Assembly (NCBI GenBank): GCA_035631315.1
Contig: DASQIZ010000111.1
Location: forward strand, 1-64,000
Origin: 40CM-2-70-7 sp035631315
GTDB lineage: Bacteria > Gemmatimonadota > Gemmatimonadetes > Gemmatimonadales > GWC2-71-9
DNA: 64,000 nucleotides
Direction: 5' to 3'
Positions 32,552-41,486 of this stretch are shown here, piece by piece. A program made the position numbers and the translations under genes. The first letter of the stretch is position 1; each line of letters opens with the position of its first letter. The notes beneath the pieces were generated by a model. That model saw only the letters and a list, made by a program, of their open reading frames with translations, did no database searches and was not told the origin of the DNA.

Positions 32552-34261
32552 ATGCGACGCTTCCCCCGGGTCTCTTTCGCTGCACTCGCCGCCGTCGTTC
32601 TGGCGGGGGTGACCTGCTCTTTCCCCACCGACCAGAGCGATCAGGTCTTCGTGACCGTGACCCTGTCGGCCCCCTTGGTGGTGCAGGGGGCATCGATCAC
32701 GGCGCACGGGCACGCGTTCCGGAAGTCCGGATCGGGGAACGTCCCGGTGAACGACGTGGACTTCCAATGGAGCGTGTCGGACTCGAACGTCGCCCGCATC
32801 GTGAATGACGGTCGTGGAACCGCCACGATCACCGGTGTGAATGCGGGGCTCGTGCACGTGGTGGCCCGGGCCGCCGTGTACGACAAGGCGGCGGACATGG
32901 ACAGCACGATCCGCGTGGCCCGGGCGCTCGAAATCGACAGTATCAAGCCCGATTCGATCGTCTATGGCGCCCGCATTACGGTCTATGGCGTTGGGATTAA
33001 CAACATCTTCCTCGCCGAGCTGGGGAACGCCGTTCTCGACGCTGACACCTTCTCTTTTCAAGGGAACCGCAACGGCATCGGTCACATGCAGTTCTGGGTC
33101 CCGTTCCCTGCGCATTCAGACCAGATGATCGCCTTCGGACCTGGAGTGTTTGCCACGGCGACCGAGAGCACGTTTGTCAATGGCGACCACGATATTTACG
33201 CGCCGAATGACACGAATCCGGCGAGGATCAACCTTGATTCGGCGGGCCCGATCGCACAGCTGCCGTTGTTGCGGTTCTTCAATCCGGCGCTCTTTTTCCG
33301 GCCTTTCGACCAGAAGGTGACCAGCTTCGGATTCGACTGGTTCCGGTTCGAGCAGTCAGACACCACCCTGCCCGTGACGTTCGTGCTGGTGGCGCCGGGC
33401 GCGGGGCGGGATACGACCCATCTGAACATCCTCACGGACTCGATTTACTACTCGGGGTTCTACTCCCTCGGCGCGAGCGCCTGGATTCTGGCGCCGCAGC
33501 TTGGAATCTTCGGCTGCCGCGACAACAGCTTTTTCGTCCCCATCGCGACCGAGGATTCGACGGTGGTGGAGCTCGGAAACCTGACCGGACACGCCTTCCA
33601 GCTGTTCGACGAGTACACGCAGTCAGGACCGTACGGAATGCGAGTCACCCGGGGCCTGATCAAGGCCGACCCCGGCGTCGGCCGAGATCGGTTCAGCCCG
33701 AACGAGGTCTGCAACCAGGCTGACGCCAACTTCGCCAAGCCTGCTCTCAGGATCGCCGTCAACCTCGGCTCGCTGCCGTTCGTGGACACGACCTTGACCA
33801 TCGATTTCCCGCACGCGACCGATTGGTACCGGTTCCACCTCGATTCCGTGTCCGTCGCCGACTCCACCGACACGGTGAGTGTGCAGACCGTGAGCCGCTC
33901 CCCGGGGACGGTGGATACCTCCGACATCGACATCACGGTCCTCGACATGAACGGGAACCAACTGGGGCAGGCCGCCGACAGCGGATCGACGGAGCAATTG
34001 AAAGTGTTGCTGCACACTGGACAGGACTACTACGTGGTTGTGTCCGACTTCGCCGGGGCCCCCGTGCGATATGGCCTCTGCATTCAAGTGGCATCCAACT
34101 GCGCCACGCTGCCACCTCCCATCCCCGCGCCGCCGGGTATGACGAGCTCCGTTCGACACCGAGCGCTTGCGGAGCGGCAACGTCCTTCGGTACTCGCGAC
34201 GGCACGGTTACGAGCCATGCGTGCGGCGCAGGCGGCGAGGATCCCATTCCGGCTTCCGTAA
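32552..34261 (+). CDS. secreted protein with Ig-like domain and kinase-operon position
   Basis: 569 residues. Signal peptide MRRFPRVSFAALAAVVLAGVTC; a Cys after it is not in a clean lipobox. Residues about 20-130 have a bacterial Ig-like (BIG2-type) pattern: VNDVDFQWSVSDSNVARI, GTATITGVNAGLVHVVARA. Two further repeats near 250-310 and 440-520 share the DWYRF / DWFRFEQSD motif and resemble pre-peptidase-like C-terminal domains. The start is chosen at ATG 32552 before the hydrophobic stretch; earlier ATG 32540 is possible. It ends in the start codon of the kinase gene. Function unknown. Confidence 0.7.
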   Translation: MRRFPRVSFAALAAVVLAGVTCSFPTDQSDQVFVTVTLSAPLVVQGASITAHGHAFRKSGSGNVPVNDVDFQWSVSDSNVARIVNDGRGTATITGVNAGLVHVVARAAVYDKAADMDSTIRVARALEIDSIKPDSIVYGARITVYGVGINNIFLAELGNAVLDADTFSFQGNRNGIGHMQFWVPFPAHSDQMIAFGPGVFATATESTFVNGDHDIYAPNDTNPARINLDSAGPIAQLPLLRFFNPALFFRPFDQKVTSFGFDWFRFEQSDTTLPVTFVLVAPGAGRDTTHLNILTDSIYYSGFYSLGASAWILAPQLGIFGCRDNSFFVPIATEDSTVVELGNLTGHAFQLFDEYTQSGPYGMRVTRGLIKADPGVGRDRFSPNEVCNQADANFAKPALRIAVNLGSLPFVDTTLTIDFPHATDWYRFHLDSVSVADSTDTVSVQTVSRSPGTVDTSDIDITVLDMNGNQLGQAADSGSTEQLKVLLHTGQDYYVVVSDFAGAPVRYGLCIQVASNCATLPPPIPAPPGMTSSVRHRALAERQRPSVLATARLRAMRAAQAARIPFRLP

Positions 34262-35901
34262 TGGAATGCACCAAGTGCCACACCCCGCTGCCCGATAACT
34301 CCCGGTTCTGCTTCGCCTGCGGGGCGGACCAGACCGGGGGCGGGGACGCGGCCGCGACCTCGGGGCAGATCTCCGGCCTGATGGTCCGCCTCCAGCGGAT
34401 CGTCGAGGGCAAGTACAAGCTCGAGCGGCTGCTGGGGAAGGGCGGCATGGGTGCCGTGTTCCTCGCCAAGGACCTCACGCTCGACCGCGACGTGGCGATC
34501 AAGGTCCTGCCGCCCGATGTCTCGCAGGACGATCACGTGGTCAAGCGCTTCCAGCAGGAAGCGAAGACCGCGGCCAAGCTCGACCACACGAACATCATCC
34601 CGATTTACCGGGTCGAGAGCGAGAGCGGGCTCAATTACTTCGTCATGAAGTACATCTCCGGCACGTCCCTCGAGGACCTGCTGGAGCAGAAGAAGCCGAT
34701 CCCGGTCGAGGAGATCCAGCGGATTCTCTGGCAGGCGGGCGTGGCGCTGGGGCACGCGCATCAGCGCGGCATCGTGCATCGCGACGTGAAGCCGGCGAAC
34801 ATCATGTTCGACCACGACGGCAAGGTGATGCTGACCGACTTCGGCATCTCCAAGGCCCTGCAGGCCGCGTCGGGCTTCACGGGCACCGGCATGATCATCG
34901 GCACGCCGCACTACATGGCGCCCGAACAGGCGAAGGGGCAACCCGTGGACGGCCGCGCCGACCAGTACTCGCTCGGCGTCGTGGGCTACCGGATGATCAC
35001 GGGCGCGTTGCCGTTCGCGGGGGATTCGATTCACACCATTCTCTACAAGCACATCTTCGAGGAACCGCCCCCGGTTCGCTCGGTGCGTCCGGATATCCCC
35101 GAGTTCCTCTCGACCGCGATCCAGCGGGCGATGAGTAAGGAGCCGGCGCAGCGCTACGCGACCATGGAAGACTTCGCGACCGCGGTGTTCCCGGAACAGC
35201 CGGTTGCCGCGGGCCGCTCGGGTGGCCCTCTCACGCCCAAGCCCGTCGCCCGCGCGCCCGTCACGGCCGAATCGCCGACGGAGGCATTTATCTCCGCGCC
35301 GACGACGCCGATTCCGTCGACCATGCGTCCTCCCGCGGCGCCGACCGTTCCGACGCGTCCGGGAGCAAAACCAGCCGTCGCGCCGCAGAAATCCGGCTCC
35401 AAGGCGTGGATGGGCATCGCCGCCGCCGTAGTAGTGCTGGGTGTCGGCGGCTACCTGGTGTTCGGCAGGCCGAAGCCGGCGACCGACGGTGGCCCGGCGG
35501 TGACGCAGCAGCAGCCCGCGTCGACTCCGGCGGTGACGCCACCCGATACGCACACCGCGACGCCGCCGGTCACGCCTCAGCAGACGGCGTCCCAGCCTCC
35601 GGCCCAGCCGGCCCAGACGCAGGCGACGCACAAACCCGCGGCAGCGCCACACCGGAATCCTCCGGCGCCGAAGCCGGCGGCCGCGGCGACCGGGTTCATC
35701 AGCATTGCGACCGATCCCATCGCGACCGTCTACATCGACAACCAGTCGGTGGGACAGTCGCCGGTGATCGGACATGAAGTGCCCGCCGGCTCGCACAGCA
35801 TCAGGGTGGAGCGGGTGGGGTTCGCGACGCAGTCGTTGACGGTGAATGTGTCCGCTGGTGAGACCGTGGTTCGGCGCTTGACCCTGATTCAGGGAGGATG
35901 A
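34261..35901 (+). CDS. Ser/Thr protein kinase with zinc ribbon and PEGA domain
   Basis: 546 residues. N-terminal zinc ribbon with CTKC and CFAC (residues 3-23), Hanks-type kinase (about 50-310) with GKGGMGAVF, VAIKVL, HRDVKPANIMFD, DFGISK and APEQ. Then a Pro/Ala/Thr-rich linker, one membrane helix (WMGIAAAVVVLGVGGYLVF), another Pro/Gln/Thr-rich stretch and a C-terminal PEGA repeat (GFISIATDPIATVYIDNQSVGQSPV). All kinase catalytic residues are present. The topology puts PEGA outside. The ATG overlaps the preceding TAA by one base. Confidence 0.93.
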   Translation: MECTKCHTPLPDNSRFCFACGADQTGGGDAAATSGQISGLMVRLQRIVEGKYKLERLLGKGGMGAVFLAKDLTLDRDVAIKVLPPDVSQDDHVVKRFQQEAKTAAKLDHTNIIPIYRVESESGLNYFVMKYISGTSLEDLLEQKKPIPVEEIQRILWQAGVALGHAHQRGIVHRDVKPANIMFDHDGKVMLTDFGISKALQAASGFTGTGMIIGTPHYMAPEQAKGQPVDGRADQYSLGVVGYRMITGALPFAGDSIHTILYKHIFEEPPPVRSVRPDIPEFLSTAIQRAMSKEPAQRYATMEDFATAVFPEQPVAAGRSGGPLTPKPVARAPVTAESPTEAFISAPTTPIPSTMRPPAAPTVPTRPGAKPAVAPQKSGSKAWMGIAAAVVVLGVGGYLVFGRPKPATDGGPAVTQQQPASTPAVTPPDTHTATPPVTPQQTASQPPAQPAQTQATHKPAAAPHRNPPAPKPAAAATGFISIATDPIATVYIDNQSVGQSPVIGHEVPAGSHSIRVERVGFATQSLTVNVSAGETVVRRLTLIQGG

Positions 35902-36938
35902 CCGGGATGCGACGCGCAGCGCTCTTCGTCCTCGCCGGCCTGTCCGCCGCCGGTGTCGCGGCTGCCCAGGGGACTGCCCCTCAGAACGCGACCCTCCGGC
36001 GGGCAGTCCAGGCGGCAGAGAATCTCAATCTCCCGCAGGCCATCACGCTGGCGAACCAGGCCCTCGGCCAGCATATGAACGCGACCGATCAGGAGCGGGC
36101 CTACTCCCTCCTGGGAGACGCCTACTCGAATCAGCCCGACGGATTCGACAAGGCGATGAACGCATTCCGCCAAGTGTTGTTGATCAATCCCGAGCGCCAG
36201 CTCGATCCCAACCGGACCGCGACGAAGACGCTCGTCGCGTTCAACATGGCGCTCTCGACCATGCTCCTGGTCCGTGGGGTGACTGTCGACAGCTCAAGCT
36301 TCGTGGTGGGGCAGGGCGCGGTGCCGATCCACTTCACGGTGACCAGCCCCGCGCGCGTGCACATCAAGGCGGTGAGCGCCAAGACCACGGTGAACATCGA
36401 CTCCTCGATCGCCAACGGGACCGTGAATGTCCGCTGGAACGGCACCCTGCCCAACGGCGATCCGGTGCCCGCGGGTGACTACACCATCGTCGTGGATGCC
36501 GCCGCCGAACAGAACACGTTTTCAGCGGGGGCGCGGGTGCATGTGAGCGCGGGGACCGTGGACACGCTCGCGCATCTGACCAGCATGCCCGGGTATTCGA
36601 AGCTTCCCGATATGGAAGTTCCGCCACGCAGCTGGCGGCCGCTGGGCGTTTCGTTCCTGTATGCCGGGATCGCGGGCGCCGGGACACTCGCCCTCGAAAA
36701 CAGCCAACTCGGCTCGGCCAACCGGCGGGAGCTGTCGCTGGTGGCGGTCGGGGTGCTCGCGACCGGAGTGGTGATGATGCTGAAGAAGCCTTCGCCGGTC
36801 CCCGCGCAGGGGAACATCCTGTACAACAAGCTCCTCGACGAGCAATTGATCCGCCGGAACGCCGATATCGCACAGCAGAACGTGACGCTCAGGCGGCAAG
36901 TGAGGCTCACGGTGGCTCCCGCGGCGGTGACGAAATGA
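35898..36938 (+). CDS. exported TPR/FlgD-Ig-like protein with C-terminal membrane helix
   Basis: 346 residues. Signal peptide (to about AAAQG), a helical TPR-like part (LPQAITLANQALGQ, AYSLLGDAY, DKAMNAFRQVLLINPERQLDPN), then a FlgD-type Ig domain with VRWNGTLPNGDPVPAGDYTIVVDA. A hydrophobic segment (GVSFLYAGIAGAGTLALE, LVAVGVLATGVVMMLKK) precedes a coiled C-terminus. ATGA overlap with the kinase gene and with the next barrel gene, so all three are co-translated. A structural role next to the kinase's PEGA domain is conceivable (inference). Confidence 0.75.
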   Translation: MTGMRRAALFVLAGLSAAGVAAAQGTAPQNATLRRAVQAAENLNLPQAITLANQALGQHMNATDQERAYSLLGDAYSNQPDGFDKAMNAFRQVLLINPERQLDPNRTATKTLVAFNMALSTMLLVRGVTVDSSSFVVGQGAVPIHFTVTSPARVHIKAVSAKTTVNIDSSIANGTVNVRWNGTLPNGDPVPAGDYTIVVDAAAEQNTFSAGARVHVSAGTVDTLAHLTSMPGYSKLPDMEVPPRSWRPLGVSFLYAGIAGAGTLALENSQLGSANRRELSLVAVGVLATGVVMMLKKPSPVPAQGNILYNKLLDEQLIRRNADIAQQNVTLRRQVRLTVAPAAVTK

Positions 36939-37582
36939 AGCGCGCCCTGGTACTGGTCGCGCTCTGCGCGTTCGCCGCGCCGGTGTCGGCGCAATTCGTC
37001 AACGTCGGGGTGCAGGGAGTCTTCGGGGACTACCGCGAGCTGGGGCCTGCGCTGTCGTACAATGGTGGCGGCATCGGTGGGATCGCCGAGTTGAACTGGC
37101 ACAAGTTTTCCGGTGACTTCCAGATCGCCAAGATCAATTTCAATCCGGCCTCGGGCAGCGCCGCCACGGACAAGTTCACGAGCACCCAGTTCGACGCGCA
37201 CCTGCGCTGGTTCCTGGCGAGCGGGATCAGCCTCGAGACCGGCTACACCAAACGCGACATCAGTCCCGATTTCACGACGCAGGATTTCACCGCGATTCGC
37301 GCCGGCGTCCGGGCCAATTACGGTCTCGGCCCGGGCGTCAACCTCCTGCTCCGAGGGAATTACCTCGCGGCCGCCAAGTTCTCCGGTGGCGGCACCGCCC
37401 CGCTGGCGCTGGAGCTGGGGCTGGGGTTGTCGGTCGGGGCGGCCAACAATCGGTATCGCTTTACCGCCGACTACGAGTTCCAGAGGATCGACCGGAAGAC
37501 GACGATCTCAGGAACCGACTATAAGGTCCCCATTCAGCAGGCGGTGGCCAGGGTTGGGGCTGCGATTGGCCTTGGCAGATAG
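36935..37582 (+). CDS. small outer-membrane beta-barrel-like protein
   Basis: 215 residues. Signal peptide ends at VSAQ; alternating strands (GGIGGIAELNWHKFSGDFQIAKINF, THLRWFLASGISLETGY-like, GLGLSVGAANNRYRFTADYEFQRI) and a final QAVARVGAAIGLGR suggest an 8-strand barrel. Last gene of the secreted protein-kinase-FlgD-like run. Specific family not recognised. Confidence 0.7.
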   Translation: MKRALVLVALCAFAAPVSAQFVNVGVQGVFGDYRELGPALSYNGGGIGGIAELNWHKFSGDFQIAKINFNPASGSAATDKFTSTQFDAHLRWFLASGISLETGYTKRDISPDFTTQDFTAIRAGVRANYGLGPGVNLLLRGNYLAAAKFSGGGTAPLALELGLGLSVGAANNRYRFTADYEFQRIDRKTTISGTDYKVPIQQAVARVGAAIGLGR

Positions 37583-37592
37583 GACGTACGAC

Positions 37593-37715
37593 TAGACGCA
37601 CAGACGCACAGATGGGGTTCAGACGAAAGGGGACAGGAGAGTCGATCCTGTCCCCTCATCGTTCCTGTCATCCATCGGTGCCACTACGAGGCAAGTCGTT
37701 TCTTCTGTGCGTCTA
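37593..37715. repeat. 12-bp terminal inverted repeat with central 11-bp hairpin
   Basis: TAGACGCACAGA (37593-37604) faces TCTGTGCGTCTA (37704-37715), with a second partial copy of the left repeat beside it. In the centre AGGGGACAGGA (37628-37638) pairs with TCCTGTCCCCT (37646-37656). It fills the space between two convergent genes. The hairpin lacks a T-run. It may be a terminator or a small inactive element. Confidence 0.6.
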
Positions 37716-37733
37716 TTCGCCGCATTTCCGCGC

Positions 37734-39290
37734 TCACTTCTTGTGGAACAGAAGATCCTGATAGTCGAAGCTGAAGTCCGCCAGCGGACTGACCGCCGCC
37801 ATCTTGAACGAGTCTACCGTGCCATCGGGGTTCAGCGTAAACGTGACGTAGGCGTCCTCGATCCCTCTCCCTCTCCACCGTGCGACGAACGTGTCATGCT
37901 GCCAATGCTTGAGATCTCCGGTGAACGCGGGGGAATGCGTGAACCGGAAAACGAGCCCGCCATTCTCCTGGGTGATGGTCGCGTCGCCGTAGAGGTCGTC
38001 GTGGTACGTGCCCGCGTAGCTCGCGAGGGAAAGTGACGGCTGGCTCGTCGAGTCGCGGGAGGCCTGAGCGGCTTTGACGATCGAGTCGCCCTGCGCACGC
38101 GCATGCGTCTCCCGGTCGGATTCGATCTTCGCCCAATCGGTATTCGGGCCTCCCAGGAAATGGTCGAGGAGGCGCCAGGTGAGGGCATCGAAGACCGCGC
38201 TCTCGCCGTTGGTGAGAATCACGATGCCGAGGCGCTCGTCGGGGACGAGGGTGGTCTGGGAGGTCATTCCGGTGAGCCCGCCGGTGTGTTCGACCAGTTT
38301 CCGGCCGCGGTAGTCGCGGAGGAACCAGCCGAGGCCGTACGCGGCGAAGTTGGGTCGGAGAGCGGCGAGGTCCGGCGGGGGGGTGCCAATCCGGAGGATG
38401 GTCTGGGGCGACCACATCTCCCGCGCCTGCCGCGCGCTCCAGAGTCGCCCGCTCGAGTATCTGCCGGAATCCAGCTGGGTCATCATCCACTTCGAGAGGT
38501 CGGCCACGTCGGCGATGATGCCGCCCGCCGGGAGGGTGTTGTTGATCGTGTCCCGAGGCGAGATCCCCACCGATCCATTCGACCAGCCGTGCGGCGTGGC
38601 GGCATCGGCTCCCGACTTCGTAAAAGCACCGATGTCCGACGTCGTTTCGGTCATGCCGAGCGGGTTGAGAATGCGCTCCTGGAGGTTCTGGCTCCACGAC
38701 TTGCCGGTCACCGACTCGAGCACGAGGCCCGCCGCGATGTAGAGCACATTGTCGTACGCATACCCCGAGCGGAAACTCGTGACGGGCTTCGCCGCTCTGA
38801 GGTGCCGCACCACGTCCTCAGCGGAGTAGTCCGAGTGCCACCACACGAGGTCGCCGGCGCCAAGTCCCAGGCCGGAGCGGTGGGTGACGAGGTCGCGGAT
38901 GGTGAATTCGCGCGTGACCCACGGGTCGGAGAGCGCGAACCAGGGCAAATATTTCGTGACCGGGTCATCCCACGACAGGCGGCCCGAGTCGACGAGCTGA
39001 GCGATCATCGCATCCGTGAAGGCCTTGGTGTTGGACGCGATCTGGAAGAGCGTGTGGGTATCGACCGGCGTCGGTTCCCCCATGCGGCGGACCCCGTACC
39101 CCTTGGCGTAGATGACCTGGCCGTCCTTGACGATCGCCAGCGCGAGGCCGGGGACGTGAAACTCCTGCATCGCCTTGGTGACGTAGGCGTCCCAGTCCTT
39201 GGGGAGTGCCGGCGCGGCCGGCTTCTGAGCGAGCAGGGGCGCAGCGAACAGGGTGAGCAGGCACAGGCGGCGGATCACGGCCGACTCCAT
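37734..39290 (-). CDS. class C beta-lactamase-like serine hydrolase, exported
   Basis: 518 residues from ATG 39290 with signal peptide (to LLAQ). Catalytic Ser/Lys in LFQIASNTKAFT (SxxK), Tyr in the YAYDN (YxN) motif, and HTGGLTG as the third motif. C-terminal domain (SYAGTYHDDLYGDATITQENGGLVFRF) is the DUF3471-type beta domain of this esterase/peptidase group. Frames open upstream of 39290 lack homology. No Shine-Dalgarno sequence is seen. Probably a periplasmic peptidase or esterase rather than a resistance enzyme. Confidence 0.92.
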   Translation of the reverse strand: MESAVIRRLCLLTLFAAPLLAQKPAAPALPKDWDAYVTKAMQEFHVPGLALAIVKDGQVIYAKGYGVRRMGEPTPVDTHTLFQIASNTKAFTDAMIAQLVDSGRLSWDDPVTKYLPWFALSDPWVTREFTIRDLVTHRSGLGLGAGDLVWWHSDYSAEDVVRHLRAAKPVTSFRSGYAYDNVLYIAAGLVLESVTGKSWSQNLQERILNPLGMTETTSDIGAFTKSGADAATPHGWSNGSVGISPRDTINNTLPAGGIIADVADLSKWMMTQLDSGRYSSGRLWSARQAREMWSPQTILRIGTPPPDLAALRPNFAAYGLGWFLRDYRGRKLVEHTGGLTGMTSQTTLVPDERLGIVILTNGESAVFDALTWRLLDHFLGGPNTDWAKIESDRETHARAQGDSIVKAAQASRDSTSQPSLSLASYAGTYHDDLYGDATITQENGGLVFRFTHSPAFTGDLKHWQHDTFVARWRGRGIEDAYVTFTLNPDGTVDSFKMAAVSPLADFSFDYQDLLFHKK

Positions 39291-39326
39291 TTGAAGGAGG
39301 CCACGAACATATGGTACTTTGGGATC

Positions 39327-40016
39327 ATGAGCGACTCGAGAAGTGCGGTGGTCCTCGGCGCCACGGGCGCGGTCGGGTCTTCGGTGGTGCGGGCGCTGCT
39401 CGCGGATGACGCGTGGCGGCGGGTGACGGTTCTGGTCCGGCGTCCGGAGGCACTGAGCGATCTCAACCATCCGCGCCTCGAGCGGCATGTCGTCGACGTG
39501 CTCGACCCCGGGCAGTACGAGCGGTTTCTCTCCGGTCATGGCGTGGCGTTCTGTACGCTGGGAATCGGCGAGCCGTCGAAATTCCCGCGCGAGGAATTCA
39601 GGCGGGTGGATCTGGAGGGCACGGCGTCCTTTGCGGCGGCCTGTCGCCGGCAGGGCGTGACGCACTTCCTGCTGCTCACCGCCGTGATGTCCAATCCCAA
39701 GTCATCCGTCTTCTACTCCCGCATCAAGGGCGAGGTCGAGGAGCGGGTGAAGGCCCAGGGGTTCGCGCGGGCGAGCATTTTTCAGCCGTCGATGCTGATG
39801 ACGCCGACCAACCGGTATGGATTTACCCAGGCGGTGGCGCTCGCGGTCTTCCCCGTCATCGATCCGCTCCTCGTGGGTCCCCTCTCGCGTTTCCGGAGCA
39901 TCTCCGTATCCGACCTCGGGAAGGCGATGGTGCGGCACGCTGAGCGACCAGGGGCGGGGGTGGAGGTGCTGGAGTGGAAGCAGTTTCAGGCGGTGCTGAA
40001 GGGGACAGGCGCGTGA
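39327..40016 (+). CDS. NAD(P)-binding Rossmann protein (HTATIP2/YbjT-like oxidoreductase)
   Basis: 229 residues. VVLGATGAVGSSVVRALLAD gives the GxxGxxG dinucleotide motif; FCTLGIGEPSKFPREEFRRVDLEG and FYSRIKGEVEERV (YxxxK) place it in the atypical SDR group close to HTATIP2. ATG 39327 is used; the long frame upstream is antisense to the hydrolase. A good AAGGAGG lies 27 bases upstream, too far to serve this start. It overlaps the next gene (GTGA). Confidence 0.85.
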   Translation: MSDSRSAVVLGATGAVGSSVVRALLADDAWRRVTVLVRRPEALSDLNHPRLERHVVDVLDPGQYERFLSGHGVAFCTLGIGEPSKFPREEFRRVDLEGTASFAAACRRQGVTHFLLLTAVMSNPKSSVFYSRIKGEVEERVKAQGFARASIFQPSMLMTPTNRYGFTQAVALAVFPVIDPLLVGPLSRFRSISVSDLGKAMVRHAERPGAGVEVLEWKQFQAVLKGTGA

Positions 40017-40219
40017 CGGCCATCCTCGAAAGCGTCGTCACCTGCCCCGCATGCAAGGCACCTCACCTGGAAGTCATGCCGGAGAACGCCTGCGTGCATT
40101 GGTACGAGTGCGCGAGCTGCCATGAGATCCTGAAGCCGATCCCCGGCGACTGCTGCGTCTTCTGCTCGTTCGGTTCGGTGGGGTGCCCACCTTGCCAGCT
40201 GGGGACTGGCGCTGCCTGA
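40013..40219 (+). CDS. 68-residue zinc-ribbon protein with GDCCVFCS motif
   Basis: CPACK and CASC form a zinc ribbon around HWYECASCHEILKPIPGDCCVFCSFGSVGCPPCQ. The GDCCVFCS-CPP ending is a conserved small family of unknown function. GTG start overlaps the preceding stop. Extra Cys (8 in total) suggests metal binding. Followed by a hairpin terminator shared with the opposing gene. Confidence 0.8.
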   Translation: MTAILESVVTCPACKAPHLEVMPENACVHWYECASCHEILKPIPGDCCVFCSFGSVGCPPCQLGTGAA

Positions 40220-40254
40220 GTCGCATCCCTGCGCTCGGTGTGTCCCGAAAGAGA

Positions 40255-40282
40255 AAGCCCCACGCGCATGCGCGTGGGGCTT
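40255..40282 (-). terminator. hairpin terminator between convergent genes
   Basis: AAGCCCCACGCGC (40255-40267) pairs with GCGCGTGGGGCTT (40270-40282). Leftward it is followed by a T/C-rich tail (TCTCTTTC), so it mainly serves the secreted poly-Pro gene, but the AA/TT ends allow some bidirectional use. Confidence 0.7.
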
Positions 40283-40312
40283 ATCCCACCCTTGTCGTCG
40301 AATGATCCAGCG

Positions 40313-40864
40313 CTAGAGCGCCTGGTTCCCGAAGTTGACGAAGCTGGCGGTGCCGCCCGAGACCAGGAAGCTGTAGCCCATCCCCGAAGCGCACGGCTCG
40401 GCGAATGTCGGGCTGACTTGCGCCCAACCGGGCTGCACGACCTCGCAGATCAGGTACGTGCCATCAGGCAACCCGGCGACGGCATAGTTCCCGTTGGCGT
40501 CGGTCACAGCGGAGGCAGTCGTCGGCCCGGACACCACTACCGTCCAGCCGGCCAGCCCGTTACCCGTGATCACGTCCGAGATCCGGCCGGTGATCGAATC
40601 ACCCGTCGGCGGGGGCGGAGGTGGGGGCGGCGGAGGTGGGGGCGGGGGAGGCGGCGGCTCAGTCGAGGCCGGCGCCACAGGCGAACACCCCGTCCGCGTG
40701 CGGTCATGTGGGTCCGACGGGCGAACGTGACTGTACGACGTGGGTGACCGGTTAGCATCGGCCACCGCGCATTGGGCAGGGTCTTTCACTGCCGCTTGGC
40801 CCTGAGCCGCTGCTCGTCCATACGTGGACAGCAGCAGCCCGAGCGCCAGCATCGGGACGCGCAT
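40313..40864 (-). CDS. secreted protein with 17-Pro tract and SdrD/CNA-B-like domain
   Basis: 183 residues. Signal peptide (to AAAQG), a short Cys-containing segment, seventeen consecutive Pro (about residues 70-86), then a carboxypeptidase-regulatory/SdrD-B fold: ITGRISDVITGNGLAGWTVVVSGPTTASAVTDANGNYAVAGLPDGTYLICEV. The Pro run needs elongation factor P for efficient translation. Cell-surface or secreted adhesive role inferred only from domain type. Confidence 0.7.
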   Translation of the reverse strand: MRVPMLALGLLLSTYGRAAAQGQAAVKDPAQCAVADANRSPTSYSHVRPSDPHDRTRTGCSPVAPASTEPPPPPPPPPPPPPPPPPTGDSITGRISDVITGNGLAGWTVVVSGPTTASAVTDANGNYAVAGLPDGTYLICEVVQPGWAQVSPTFAEPCASGMGYSFLVSGGTASFVNFGNQAL

Positions 40865-41075
40865 CTCATCCTCCAGAAAAAGGTGACAACCAGGGCGTGG
40901 ATCGAGACTCGCAGAAGGCTGGTTTGGGGGCCGTGTTGGGCGTCACCAAGCCCCTTAACCTCAGGTGGGGAGCGGGATTGGCGGTGTGCTTGCGGCTTTT
41001 TCGGGCATGCTCCCGTCGTCTAACCACGCGGCCTGTGAGGTGGCACACACAGGGGTCAGGGATAGGTTGTTGAGC

Positions 41076-41486
41076 ATGGAGCGCTTCTCAGAGCCCCTTT
41101 GGCGGACCCTGCGCCGCACGGTCGGGCTCGCACTCGCCATTGGAGTCGTCGTCGGGGTCGTCCAGCACCGCTTGTTTCTGGTGCCCATCGCCACCGTAGT
41201 CGCCCTCTGGTTCACGCTCGGCGGCCATTTCGTCGACCTCCTCTGCCGCAACGAGATGGACCCAAAGATGTCGAACAGCAGGTGGCGTATCTGGGCGCGT
41301 CTGGCCGCATGGTTCGCCGGAGGCACGGCCCTGTACGCGGGAGCCATCGGGACGAGGTCGCTCATCACCGGGCACGGGAGTCCGGAATGGCCCTGGTGGA
41401 TCGGCGGCGCCTTCTTCATCGTCGCTGAATTGTTCGCTCACCTGTGGCTGCTCATCCGCGGCCAACCGAGTGTCTACCGGTTATGA
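41076..41486 (+). CDS. 136-residue membrane protein, unknown
   Basis: Four predicted membrane helices: VGLALAIGVVVGVVQH, FLVPIATVVALWFTLGGHFV, WARLAAWFAGGTALYAGAI and WWIGGAFFIVAELFAHLWLLI. The family is unrecognised. ATG 41076 is preferred; the open frame to 40965 adds an unlikely N-terminus. First gene of a run of overlapping genes to 44877. The 211 bases upstream (40865-41075) show no other gene. Confidence 0.65.
   Translation: MERFSEPLWRTLRRTVGLALAIGVVVGVVQHRLFLVPIATVVALWFTLGGHFVDLLCRNEMDPKMSNSRWRIWARLAAWFAGGTALYAGAIGTRSLITGHGSPEWPWWIGGAFFIVAELFAHLWLLIRGQPSVYRL

Noticed and set aside
31265..33115. A 616-codon leftward frame across DUF58
   Set aside because: His/Arg/Asp-rich shadow of a well-supported gene; runs through the intergenic region and into another gene.
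34084..35796. A 570-codon leftward frame antisense to the kinase
   Set aside because: Shadow of the kinase reading frame, Arg/Gly-rich with no recognisable fold.
38103..39326. Extension of the Rossmann oxidoreductase frame 1.2 kb upstream
   Set aside because: Entirely antisense to the serine hydrolase; the conserved GATGAVG motif begins right after ATG 39327.
40865..41075. Possible gene in the 211-base gap before the small membrane protein
   Set aside because: Open frames here lack ribosome sites and plausible composition; the region probably holds only divergent promoters, none clearly read.
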